From NCBI GenBank assembly GCA_033961575.1, contig CM066738.1, positions 87,989,478 through 88,053,477 of the forward strand: a DNA stretch of 64,000 nucleotides, written 5' to 3'. Made by a program: the position numbers and the translations under genes. A model generated the notes under the pieces. That model saw only the letters and a list, made by a program, of their open reading frames with translations, was not told the DNA's origin and did not search any database. Source of the stretch: Aselliscus stoliczkanus (Eukaryota > Chordata > Mammalia > Chiroptera > Hipposideridae). Shown here piece after piece: positions 11,171 through 21,179 of this stretch; within the stretch, counting starts at the first letter, position 1, and each line of letters starts with the position of its first letter.

Positions 11171-11291
11171 GTTTTGTTTTTTTTTGTTGTTGTTTTTTGA
11201 GGGCAGTGTCACTGGCCCTCATATGTGGGACCGAACCGGGGCCGCTGGAGTCCCAAATCAGCGCTTAACCACCGCGCCACTCGGCCTGCCC
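11171..11291 (-). mobile_element. Short tRNA-only SINE
   Basis: Minus strand: GGCAGGCCGAGTGGCGCGG, then TTAAGCGCTGATTTGGGACT, GGTTCGGTCCC (B-box-like), CACATATGAGGGCCAGTGAC and a directly attached A-rich tail. Flanked by AACCAGGCACTATCT (11156-11170) and AACAAGGCACTATCT (11292-11306). It lacks the long body and AATAAA of the T+ copies. Confidence 0.93.
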
Positions 11292-11306
11292 AACAAGGCA
11301 CTATCT

Positions 11307-11882
11307 AAATCTATAAAGCAGTTATGTTTAAGAGCTTTACTCTGATGTTTCATTTTTGCTTTTTTTTTGTCCCCCCGGATAATCATTGTCTGACAGCTCA
11401 CCGATAATGCCAAGTACTGGGCCCTGATTCCGAATGTGAATTTTCATTGACCTCAGGAGTGGATTGTGGATGGAGAGAAGGATGAGATCAGGCTGAGACT
11501 ATCAACCTTTAAAATGAGATGTCTTAAATTCCAAGACCACTGGATGGCTTTCAAGGATATTCCTGTGCTTGTGGGTCACACAGAAGCTAAGAACAGATTG
11601 AATTGGGTCAATCTGAACGGAAAGGGGTCTGTCAAAATTTTCGTCTAAGGACTTGCACTTAAGGGCAGAGGGATAAAAATTCAAAGTTGTGTTTGTTTTT
11701 ATCACATGCAGAGCTGTTAGACATACTGTTTAACTTGAAATTATGCAAATTCAGAGGAAAGGGGGAATTAGAGGTGGTAGTGAAGAGTCCTTAATTAGTG
11801 CTGGGAACACGCCTGTTCTTTTAATGGGGTGCTGACTGTGTGGTACCTGGGTGACTGGCATGATGTAAAGGGAGCAATTTGG
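11307..11882. other. Repeat-free stretch, possible conserved non-coding DNA
   Basis: About 550 bases contain no recognisable repeat and are less AT-skewed than their surroundings. Small open frames on both strands (11466-11705) overlap without protein motifs. Could be regulatory or simply unique sequence. Confidence 0.35.
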
Positions 11883-12021
11883 AATATATATAATATATAT
11901 TATGTATAATGTCATATATATAAATACATATATACATATATAATATATATGTATATATGTATGTCATATATATAAATACATATATAATATATATGTATAT
12001 ATGTATTTATATATACATATG
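11883..12021. repeat. AT-rich minisatellite with inverted arms
   Basis: A unit beginning GTCATATATATAAATACATA occurs at 11911-11962 and again, slightly shorter, at 11963-12006. The second copy is followed by TATATATGTATTTATATATA, nearly the reverse complement of its beginning, so arms near 11966-11986 and 11995-12016 can pair. Confidence 0.85.
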
Positions 12022-12929
12022 CATGTATACTAAGCATCATAACATCTATGAGAGATAAGTAAGGCATACATGACTAACCTCATTTCAGCTGAGGTTGCCC
12101 AGAGATAATGTGGTAAGCTTTTGAAGGATCATTGATTTATTCATTCAGGAAAGTGAGTTGAAGTGGAACAACATGTCTGATCTCCTATTTGTGAGCCAAT
12201 TGGCTTCCTGTCTGTGCCATGTTGTCTCCCTTCATTGTGCCCATTGTGGGGCCACCGTCCACTAAGAACTCTCACATTTAAGGGCAGATCCTATAGTCAA
12301 ACACATTGCTTTTGGCTGCTGTCTTTGCAGCAGAGACATTAGCCTGAGAATTTGCTTGAAGTCATCCATCACTCTGATGGTTGGAACATAAACATGATTT
12401 GGGAGAAAGGATTGAGTTGCTGCGATAATTTGTGGTTAATGAATTGTCTTAAAGGTTTTATGTGTCCCCGTCCTCCTCAATGCTTTGCATGGTCTTGGTC
12501 CCTTCCCCCATTAAAAAGGCTTTTCTCATTTGAGCTCTTTTTATGAATAGAGGGCTCTTTAATTTTTCACAGCCGATTTCCTTTTATTGTCTTTATTGCA
12601 GTTTAACAGGGAGACAAATGACACCACAAACAGAGATGAGGGAGGCTGCCCCTGCCTTTCCTTTATGTATTTTTATTAACCTTTGTTCATCCCTTAGCTC
12701 AGGATGTGGGATGTAGACTTTTTGTGCAGGTCATAAGGGGGCAGCCAGATATGAAGCTCTATGGAAGAGCTCTCTCAAGGGGCAGAGTGGTCCCTGAAAC
12801 AATATTTGTTCTCTAAAATTATACCTGAAGTTATAATGACAATGGCAGTAATAGGAATTAACATAAAAATTGTTACCACTAAGAGGTATATGGACAGAAT
12901 GAAACATTTATTATCTACTATATCCTAGA
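12022..12929. other. Single-copy sequence, no gene called
   Basis: Repeat-free text with balanced composition at 12170-12480. No splice-bounded open frame could be recognised. The 64-codon plus frame at 12352 has no motif. Confidence 0.4.
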
Positions 12930-13850
12930 CATCCTATTTTTTTCTATTAAAATATGAATACATTCTTGTGACAAAAAATTAAAGATATAGGTTATATAAA
13001 ATAAAAGGTGAAAATTATCTTGACCTCCCTCTTCCCTCAAATACCAGTGGTCTGGTAAGAAGCTTCACAACAGGGCTGGCCGAGTGGCGCGTTGGTTAAG
13101 AGCTGGTTTTGGGATGCCAGCAGCCCCGGTTTGGATCCCACATATGAGGGCCAGTGACACTGCCCTCTACAGCTAACAACAGCTCCACCTGAAGTTGGGC
13201 TGCAGGCCCCGGTGATGGTGAAGCCTGCAGCCCCTGCCGCAGTGGGCTGCCATAGGCTACAGTGAGTGGCCGGCAGCCAGTGTGATCTGCTAATAGCCGC
13301 GGTGAGCAACCATCCAGAGGCCGGCGACCGATCTACCTCATCCGTGAAGAACTCAATGAGGATACCAACATGGGCCAGTGAAGCAACGTCCTCCGTAACT
13401 AGACTGAAGAACAAAAAGAGAGCAATTTGTTCCCCTTCCCCAATTCCCCAACGCTGTTCCCCTCCCCCAATTCCCCAATAAAATCTTAAAAAAAAAAGCT
13501 TCACAACAATTTGATCCATATATACATATTTATATTTTTATGTGCTATTTTGCCATAATAGGTTTAAAACTGCAGTCCCCATGTTATTCAGTGATGCTCT
13601 TTTTGCTTAACATGTTTCAAAAGGATTTAAGATGCTACTTTATATAAGTTCTATCTCATTCTTTTTTAGCAGCGTTTCCCTCTTGATAGAGATTTAATTA
13701 TTATTGTTGTTACAGTTAAAGCTGGAGTGAGCATATATTTGCCCATAAGATACATTTCTAGAGTGGAATTCCTTTATCGAAGGATCTGTGTGTTTTATCG
13801 TTTGGTAGACACAGATTTCCTTCCGTGCCTTCATGTGCCCCCATATCATG
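12930..13850 (-). mobile_element. L1 3'-region, antisense, split by SINE
   Basis: 12930-13059 and 13509-13850 read as reverse-strand L1M 3' UTR (AAAAGGATTTAAGATGCTAC, TACATTTCTAGAGTGGAATT). They rejoin when the SINE at 13073-13495 and one copy of its 13-base duplication are removed. Confidence 0.6.
13073..13495 (+). mobile_element. Long T+ tRNA-SINE, near full length
   Basis: Head GGGCTGGCCGAGTGGCGCG, B-box-like GGTTTGGATCCC, then a GC-rich body. A duplicated CCCCAATTCCCCAA block precedes AATAAA, TCTT and an A-tail. Perfect 13-base flanks AAGCTTCACAACA lie at 13060-13072 and 13496-13508. It is the clearest long-class copy and appears little diverged. Minus-strand 160-codon and plus-strand 71-codon frames across it are SINE read-through. 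Confidence 0.95.
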
Positions 13851-13869
13851 CATATAAGAGTGATTTCTT

Positions 13870-14028
13870 TTAATTCTCAGGATACTTTAACAGTGAACTC
13901 CAACCCTTGTTTTTATTAGCTGAGAATAACAGTCTTCAGAAATATTAAGTAAACTTGCTTAAGGTTACATAGCTACAAGGTAGAAGATGCATTTTATCTG
14001 TCACAAAGGCCTATGCTCTTTCCAGAAT
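13870..14028 (-). repeat. MIR fragment
   Basis: AAGTAAACTTGCTTAAGGTT and ACATAGCTACAAGGTAGAAG correspond to the reverse complement of the MIR core (loss of GTTACTTAACC / GTCACACAGC-like wording). Ancient tRNA-SINE. Confidence 0.6.
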
Positions 14029-14034
14029 CAGGAC

Positions 14035-14190
14035 TTTTTAGGCACAAAGCCATATCTAGCTTTGCCACTAGTTGGTTTGATGTCATGGGAAAGTTATAAC
14101 ACGGCTCTGGTTCCATTTCCCATTTCTATAAAATGAAGTACTTGGACTAAGTGATTTTTAGAGACCTCTTTAGCTTTAAATTTTAAGTGT
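14035..14190 (+). repeat. MIR fragment
   Basis: TTTGCCACTAGTTGGTTTGA followed by TTTCCCATTTCTATAAAATG has the MIR core order (GCCACTTACTAGC then CTCATCTGTAAAATG). Confidence 0.6.
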
Positions 14191-14389
14191 CAAGGTGTCA
14201 GCATTGAAAGCCAGTAGGGTGTGGAGAAGGAATGGCCAAATGGAGAGAATGTAGGAGAGGGGATCAAAGAACTACTCATCTGAATCAGGACACTACTGAG
14301 AATGAAAGGGAACACTGTTTATAATTAAGCAGGACAACAGGAATAAAATGTAACTGTCCCATTCAAACTGGGATATATGGTTGCTTTAC

Positions 14390-14660
14390 TTTGGACTGAG
14401 TCCAAATTCTGGCCTAGTTACTTACTAGTTAAGGAATCGTACCACAAGTTATTTAGTTTCTCTGAACCATTACTTCATTTGCCAGTTGGGTACACTAATG
14501 CCAAATAGTTGTGAGGATTAGAGAACATTTATGTAACATTCCTGGCCATACCTTCTGATCAAAGCTGCTTCACAGGCCTGTTGAGAGCAATGGAAGTCAA
14601 GAGTATAAGGTGCCTGGCTCACAGCAACCACTCATTGCCCGTTAACATGATTGTTGTTTA
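14390..14660 (+). repeat. MIR, long copy
   Basis: Runs from GGACTGAGTCCAAATTCTGG through ACTTACTAGTTAAGGAATCG, a TCATTTGCCAGTTGGG equivalent, and GTTGTGAGGATTAGAGAACA to GTGCCTGGCTCACAGCAACC. This covers most of a MIR consensus in order. Confidence 0.75.
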
Positions 14661-16388
14661 GACAGTTATTTTGCTTCCTGTTGCTTTAATTGTCTACATC
14701 TGGCTGCTCCCTCCTGCATCATCTTAGCTATTTCCAACCTGATGTGGGCTGAGTAACAAGATAGCCAATTTATTGGTGGTCTGGAAAGTCCCACCTCTGA
14801 GTAAGGTGCACATATATTTTTCACTGTGCAAAGTTTTGTCTTGACGGCTTAAATGATTACTTTTGACAGAACAATTAATGTTATGTGATAAGTGATCACT
14901 CTATAAGTAGTACCTCTTGATGATTCTATGTGTTAGAATGTTTCAGGTTGATGAATCGGTGGGTTTTAGGTATTTAGTTCAATCAAGTTTAATTTCCATC
15001 CAGGTGCAAAGAGGGAGCGATCCTCTCCAAAGAAGTTAAATGGGGTATAAAGAACCTCTATAGCTTATGATATTTACTGAGGTAAAGGCTTCAAGAGTGT
15101 GAAGAGCTGAGCAACCCGATTTCTTGCTTCTCAGGAAAACAAGATGTATTTATAATTAAGAGAGCTGTGAAAGTGGTTGTCCTTTTTACATCACAGCAAA
15201 GAATTGTGGGAATGGATAATATGTTTATAGTGTCAAAAGAATGTATAGGGTGAATTAACTGTTATTGTAACTTTTCCTTCTAGTTTAAAATCAAAATTAT
15301 AACGTTTTATTTTCTATCTTCTCTACTGAAATAGAAGCAGAGACCATATCTATCCTACTACTGTATCCCCAGCACCACATGCAGGCTCTGACATATTGTA
15401 GATCCTCAAAATATAATTTACAAAATCGTTGAGTGAATGCACATTGATGACACGAAGTGTAAATGATTGAATCTGGTCAACTAAAGGTTCACTCTCTTCA
15501 ACAATTGTGTGAGCCTATGCATAGAATAAGATTTTGTTTGATTCCTCTTTATCTTTTTGAGATGAACTCTTGACCTCTACTTAGTAGAGGGTGATCATTT
15601 GGGGGAAACTGAGACATCAATTCAGTATAAGTGTGTAAAGAGCAATACATCTTTCTAGAGCAAGAAAATATCTGCTCAAATAAGCTATTGTTCTTACGCA
15701 TACTTCAATTCAGTCGCTTATTTATTGACTGTCTGCTATATGCCAGGCTCATGAGGCATGGATGGAGCAGCAGAGTAGGTGAATGAGGTACTTTATAATT
15801 TTTCCATGAATTAAAGCTATTTCAGTTTTCTCACAGAAAGCTACTAAGCATATATACATATATGGTTACTATCTTTCTTTTGTGGGCATGACAAGATGAT
15901 GGCCATTATCTTTGTTGCCCCATGTTCTCCATTTCTGGTTAAATTATTGTTCCACCCCAGGAAATGAGTATTAATGTGTTTTAGCTCTGAATAATATGGT
16001 GCTCTCTGGATAGCCATGGTGAATAACTAACAAAAACTGGGACACCCTTTTTATTTTTGTCGGTTTTGTTGTGTTTGGGTGGAAATGTTTGCAAACACAC
16101 CAACTCTCAACCGTCCTCATTAATGATGAACAGAATGTAGGTAGGCATACTCAGTAGCAAACATTTACAGTGTGCATTTTGGCTTTGGAACGTGGTCAGA
16201 CCTAGCACCAGGCAGCCTGCCTCTCTCCCTGCCTTATTTTCTCTCCTCCCTGTCCCCTTTTTCTGTTCCTCACTCCCCTAAACTTTTGTTGGCGCTTTTG
16301 TTGGTCATTTACTCTATGACCATTTGTTGAGCCCTGCTCATGTTTACTAGGTCAAGACCTGTGGTTAGAACTGTGGCTTCTGGGCTTA
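14661..16388. other. Mostly single-copy; L2 remnant inside
   Basis: No gene. Apart from the L2-like stretch listed at 15325-15440 and a weak L2/MIR-like phrase near 15720, no repeat is recognised. Confidence 0.4.
15325..15440 (+). repeat. L2 3'-end fragment
   Basis: AGAAGCAGAGACCATATCTA, TGTATCCCCAGCACCACATG and GTAGATCCTCAAAATATAAT follow the L2 3'-terminal wording (GGGCAGGGAC, TATCCCCAGCGCC, AGTAGGCGCTCAATAAAT). Confidence 0.6.
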
Positions 16389-16394
16389 GGACCT

Positions 16395-17011
16395 TGCGGG
16401 GGACCAGCCTCCGCTGACCAGGGTTCAAGAAGGTGGACACGGCGTCGGCGGTTAAATGAAAGACAGAAACTGTTTGTTGCAGTAAAAGACAGAAAATGAG
16501 GGAGGAAAATAAAGAAGGGAGACAGTGGAGACACCGGGTGAGTTAAAGAGAAAAGTGTCACACTTTATTACAATAACATGTCCTTTTTATAGGGACTTTT
16601 GACCATTATCCAATTACAAGTTTAAGTTCCACATGGTCTTGATGTATTTTTCTCTTAAGACCTTTAGTCCCTATAATTGTTCTCCTTAGGGCACACTGTG
16701 ACCTTTTCTATAATCTCATCTATGATAATCTCTTTATGACCCAGACTCAGTTTCTACATAATCTGTAATCCTGGGTGTGAATACTAAAGAGAATCTCACT
16801 TTTGATATTTAATTTTGGCTTAACTGTACCTAAAGTTCTCTCAAGACTTATCACAAACCTTAACAAAACATACATTTTGTAATAAAAACACAGGCTTCAA
16901 GGGAATACAAATTTGAGGAGCACATGTCTAATCAACAGTACTTTCAGATTCACCAAGCCCACTAAAGTCAACCTGCATGCCCCTCAATATTGGGCTACAT
17001 GGCCCTCAACA
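16395..17011 (-). mobile_element. Solo endogenous retroviral LTR (617 bp)
   Basis: Begins TG and ends CA, with perfect 6-base flanks GGACCT at 16389-16394 and 17012-17017. On the minus strand it carries TATAAAAAGG (complement of 16579-16588) and a nearby AATAAA (complement of 16564-16569). A pyrimidine-rich stretch and a GC-rich 3' end with CCGCCGACGCCGTGTCC follow. A 6-base duplication is usual for betaretrovirus-like (class II/ERVK-type) elements. No internal retroviral genes remain: it is a solo LTR. The relatively CpG-rich end hints at moderate youth. Confidence 0.88.
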
Positions 17012-17234
17012 GGACCTCATAGTCCACTAAGGAAAATAAAGGATACATAACTATGTGAATGTGTTTTTTAAAAAATTTATAAGAAAAATTATGGAATCCC
17101 AAAGGAGGGATGGATTGTGCCCTGCAGGGAATAGGGAAAAGCTCCATAGGTGATGATGGGAAGTGAGGCAGTCAAGAGTGATCATTGGGTGGCCATTACC
17201 TGACCAACATTTAGGCTTAATTTCAGGTCTTTTA

Positions 17235-17360
17235 AAAAACTGGGTGAGTGAGGAAAGTCATTTAACTTCTTAGTGCTTCAGCTTTCTTATCACTAACAAG
17301 TGGATAAGAGTCTTCAGTGCTGTGAAGACAAAAATAAAACAATGTTTGAGAAAGCTCTTT
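17235..17360 (+). repeat. MIR fragment
   Basis: AAGTCATTTAACTTCTTAGT, GCTTCAGCTTTCTTATCACT and CAGTGCTGTGAAGACAAAAA match the MIR order. Confidence 0.6.
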
Positions 17361-17579
17361 GACAAGGCTTAGGTAATTATACGTGTTTTCTCCATTTTGT
17401 TGACATAGAAATAGCCTGGGCCATTAGACCGATGTTTTTGTTGTTGTTGTTGTTTTTCTGAGTCAGTGCCTCTCTCTGCATCTCTCTGGAAGAATCCAGG
17501 CAGACCAGGACCCTTTCCTAAAAGGCACAACCAAGAGATATACAGAGTCTTGAATTCCAATCCTTTGAAAAATGAGAAG

Positions 17580-17740
17580 TTTTTAAAATGGTGATAATTA
17601 TGGCAATACTTTACCCTTGTGAAAACCTTAGGGCATTTCCAAGCACTTATATAGCCATGATCTTATGTGACATTTAAGTAAAAAATTTTTACCATCTTTG
17701 TGTTATAGATAACCCCACTAAGGGACAAAAATAACAACAA
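17580..17740 (-). repeat. MIR-like fragment
   Basis: GCATTTCCAAGCACTTATAT near its start and TTTTACCATCTTTGTGTTAT reads as reverse MIR, with AATGTTATTATCCCC-type wording decayed. Confidence 0.45.
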
Positions 17741-18644
17741 CACAAAAAAGGTCTGTGTTATGGCCAAAACTAGAATAATTGAGTGGCAGGGTTCTAAAGG
17801 GAAAGAAATTGTAAAAATAACAGAGTGTAACCACACGTGAGGGAAGTGAACCTGGGAGACACAAAGTAACCTGGGCAGAGTCGCATCATTAATTAGACAG
17901 CAGAAGTGGACCTCTAGCCTCGGGCTCTCCTGACTTTTGTAGCTGAATCATGCTGCCATATGTCTTTATTTTGAATTCATCTTTAGTGGTTGGGCTTTTT
18001 AACCTAGACTTTGAAATTCCATGATGTGTACAACCCCCTCCCCTCCTCAATGCTTTTCCATCAATTGACCAATAATTTAAAGCTAAAGATTGGTAGAGAA
18101 ATTTATTAGATGAAATCATTTTACATTCTACAGACGGAAAACACCAAATTGTTTTGCTTTCTATAGATTTTTCTCTGCTTTCACCAATTTGCCTATATTT
18201 GTAAAGTTGAATATTCTGATCTGTAATTTAATTACCTTGGCATGACTTGCATTGCTGCAGCCTCTGTGAACTTCCGACTGAGGCCTTGGTCCCATCTTGG
18301 GCTCTAAGGACACATGGAGGGCAGAGCATCTGCAGAGCTCCAAGTATTAACTGGGCCCGTGTCCCCAAACCATCTCAACAACTTGGCCTCGGGCTCTAGA
18401 ACAGCTGTAAAGATGCCAGGTGAAATCAAGTCCAGTTAACTCTCTCTCATTCTGACTGCTGAGCTGACACTTACGAAGCTATCAGTGTTGCTTAAAATGG
18501 TTTTGAGCACTGTGGTCCTGTTCTGAGATCCTTCTGCAGAGGTGGTAAATGGCTAGGCTTTGGACAGCTTTAGGTTTTGAGGGATCTGATAGTTCCTTGT
18601 CATTTCCCTGACAAACCTGGTCACAGATAATAGTAGACTGTGTT

Positions 18645-18900
18645 CATTAACTTTATGTGTCAACTTGACCGGGTCAAGAGATGTCCAGATAACCTAGTTA
18701 AATATTATTTCTGGGTGTGTCTGTAAGGATATTTCTGGGCAAGATGAGCATTTGAATTGATGGACTAAGTTAGGCAGATGGCCTTGTCTAATGGCAGTGG
18801 TATCATCCAAGCTGTGCCCTCAGATTGGGATTTCAACCATCTGTGCTCCTGGTTCCTAGGTGTTCAGATTCAGACTAGAACTATACCACCAGCTGTTGAA
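18645..18900 (+). repeat. Interspersed repeat, family unresolved
   Basis: TTTATGTGTCAACTTGACCG, then TGTCCAGATAACCTAG and GGTGTGTCTGTAAGGATATT, is wording I recognise as a widespread old mammalian repeat, but I cannot name the family. No coding capacity. Confidence 0.55.
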
Positions 18901-18959
18901 TATTAGTAAAACTGTAATATCAATAAAATAGAATAAAGATCATTAGTGTATCAGATGGC

Positions 18960-19504
18960 ATGGCCTGTAGGAGGGGTGAACTTCATCCTGTGAGTTGGCC
19001 ATAGAGCATGTCTTCCCCTCCTACAAGTCTGGACAATTAATGAAACTGACAATATGGAATGCCCCAATCAGTGAGGACCTGCTACTCACCTGGCCTTGAC
19101 TCTCATACGGCAGGTTGGAGGTTATAAAGAAGAACACTCCAGTCCCAGCGCGTAGGGTGCCTACAGTCTGGTTGGAGAGAAAGAACAACATAACAAAGAG
19201 CTAGGAAAGTTTCCTGGAGGAGGTGACACTAGGACAGATCCCTGGTAAAGGCAGAAAGAATGAGACAGGGGATGGAGAGGAGGAATTAATTTTGTGGGAG
19301 TAAACAGTGAGATAGTCAATGATCGAGAACAACATGTGGTATAAAACTTTACAGGTAATCTATGCACCTTAAACACTTTTTAGCATGAACATGTTTCTCA
19401 CTTTTTTGGGTTTTTTTGGCTGACCAAATGTGTTTTAGTATCATGATCATGAAGAGATAACTTACAGAAAAGGAGGAATAAATTATTATAAAATATGAAA
19501 GTAA
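18960..19504. other. No gene; weak ancient-repeat texture
   Basis: TTTCCTGGAGGAGGTGACAC near 19210 is typical of a common ancient repeat whose family I cannot name. Nothing else recognised. Confidence 0.35.
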
Positions 19505-20010
19505 ATTAACCACACTGGTGATTTAAAAAAAAAAAACAAGTTTAAATAATGAGAACTTTTTACCCACCAAATTGGCAAAGATTTAAATGTTGATGCAATG
19601 TACTGCTGAGACTTGTTGGGTTATCACTTTGTGAGATGTGTAAATATCTAATTATTATGTTGTTTTGTACACCTGAGACTAATCATAAAAAACTAAAAAA
19701 AGAAAAGAATGTACTGCTGGTGATAGTGTGGAAAGAACAATCCACACAAACCTGGTGGGGAATTTGGTGCAACTCCTAGGAAGCCGTTTGACACTATATA
19801 TCAACACTTAAAAGCCTTTATATCCTTCAAGATATATTTTAAAGAAATAGTAATTTCAGGAGAGTAAATAAACATTACATTTAAAGAGATGCATTACAAT
19901 ATTTTTAAATAGAGAAAACTAGAAGCAAAACCCTAAATGTAATAATAGGTGGTTAAATACATGATATACTTAGAATAGAATATTATTTTTGCATTACAAT
20001 AAGATTTTAG
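19505..20010 (+). mobile_element. L1 3' UTR, sense (host of insertion)
   Basis: ACCAAATTGGCAAAGATTTA, GTGGGGAATTTGGTGCAACT and CTTTATATCCTTCAAGATAT follow the 3' UTR order of sense-oriented L1M. Split at 19609-19707 by a later L1 3' end. Confidence 0.7.
19609..19707 (+). mobile_element. 99-bp 5'-truncated L1 insertion
   Basis: It carries TGTTGTTTTGTACACCTGAG, ACTAATCATA and an A-rich tail. Perfect 12-base repeats AATGTACTGCTG sit at 19597-19608 and 19708-19719. The TGTACACCTGAAACTAAT-type end also occurs at the end of the element at 39585, so both derive from the same L1 lineage. Confidence 0.88.
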
Positions 20011-20449
20011 CATCATGTAGTCATAGTTGCCATGTATTGCGGACTTACTGTATACCAGTCATTATGCTAGGAATTTTGAATATAAACTTGATTTTTAACC
20101 ATCAGTACAATAATTGATTGGTCCCCCACTGGATTTTTACTATTGTTATATTGGCTTGTTGGAAAAATAATAATGTAGTTTTTCTGTTTTTTGTTGCAAA
20201 AATATGTCATGACTTTTCCAACAACCCAATAGAAGAAATGTGCAATTCTTCAGTTGAACATTAGGACACTTTCCTAGCTGTTTCTGACCTATCATTCTCA
20301 TCACCAGATTTTACTTATCTAGATGTGAGGAGAATGAAGCCTAGAAAAGTCATGTGAGTTATTTAAGGTCAAATGAGAGGCAAAGTCATGAATGAAACTC
20401 CTAGATATTGATGTCAGTTCAATTAAATTTTCATTCCACATGTTCTTCT

Positions 20450-20570
20450 TGAATAATTACAGCCCACCTTATTGAGCATCTAATGTGTGCCTGGTCTAGG
20501 CAGGCACTAGAGATGCGAAACCTAAGGTAAAGGCTTTGCTCCCCAGGAGTTCACAGCCCATGAGAAGACA
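20450..20570 (+). repeat. Ancient LINE/SINE fragment (L2/MIR-like)
   Basis: TTATTGAGCATCTAATGTGT, GCCTGGTCTAGGCAGGCACT and CCCAGGAGTTCACAGCCCAT are wording of a very common old repeat. The exact family is not settled. Confidence 0.5.
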
Positions 20571-20593
20571 AGCTCACTTAAAAATAATTTTAA

Positions 20594-20725
20594 GGGCCAG
20601 CCGAGTGGCTCAGTTGGTTAAGAGCTGGCTCAAGAGTGCGAACTGAGCTCTAAGAAACAGCAATTCAATGCCCAGCCTGAGCTGAGCAGCCACTAAGCTG
20701 CCAACAGGTGGTAGGAGGACAGCTA

Positions 20726-20767
<42 letters not shown>
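20594..20767 (+). mobile_element. Short tRNA-SINE with (AAT)n tail
   Basis: Starts GGGCCAGCCGAGTGGCTCAG, TTGGTTAAGAGCTGG, degenerate B-box, then CCTGAGCTGAGCAGCCACTA and AGGTGGTAGGAGGACAGCT. Its tail has become an (AAT)n microsatellite from about 20725 to 20767. Flanks resemble AAATAATTTTTAA. Confidence 0.88.
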
Positions 20768-20989
20768 TTTTAAAAGATCAGATTGAACCATTAAATCACA
20801 TCAAATCATGTCCTTTTTGGACTGAAACAGGTTATCAACTGGTGAAAACTTCTCCATAAAGTAAGACAGATGTGATAGTTATGTGGTGGCAGAAATAAAT
20901 TCATTATCAGCTTATCCAAAATGGGTTAACAGAGATACCTCAGAGCTGTGCCTAAGATGTATTTAGAACTCATCAAATCCTATACACTC

Positions 20990-21175
20990 TTCTTCTAAAT
21001 GTCCTATGTGGATTAATTTATTCAATCCTCACAATAACCCCGTGAAGGAAGTACTATTATTCTAACTTCCCACGTTGCAGATGATGAAATCCAGGTAATG
21101 AGAGACTGTGTAACTTGTGCAGCTAGTAATCAGGTGTCAGGATTTGAGCTCAGGTAACCTTACTCTATCGCCTGC
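20990..21175 (-). repeat. MIR, reverse
   Basis: ATTCAATCCTCACAATAACC, CTAACTTCCCACGTTGCAGA, GTGTAACTTGTGCAGCTAGT and GATTTGAGCTCAGGTAACCT give the complete MIR core in reverse order. Confidence 0.75.
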
Positions 21176-21179
21176 ATCT

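Larger units (their letters stand above)
17018..18640. other. Single-copy sequence with MIR fragments
   Basis: No gene recognised. Minus-strand frames at 17369-18343 have no motif. Contains the two MIRs listed next. Confidence 0.4.

Noticed and set aside
13037..13519. 160-codon minus-strand open frame
   Set aside because: Coextensive with the SINE at 13073-13495.
16352..16561. 69-codon minus frame as a retroviral gene
   Set aside because: Lies in the LTR end, out of context of gag/pol/env; LTR sequence only.
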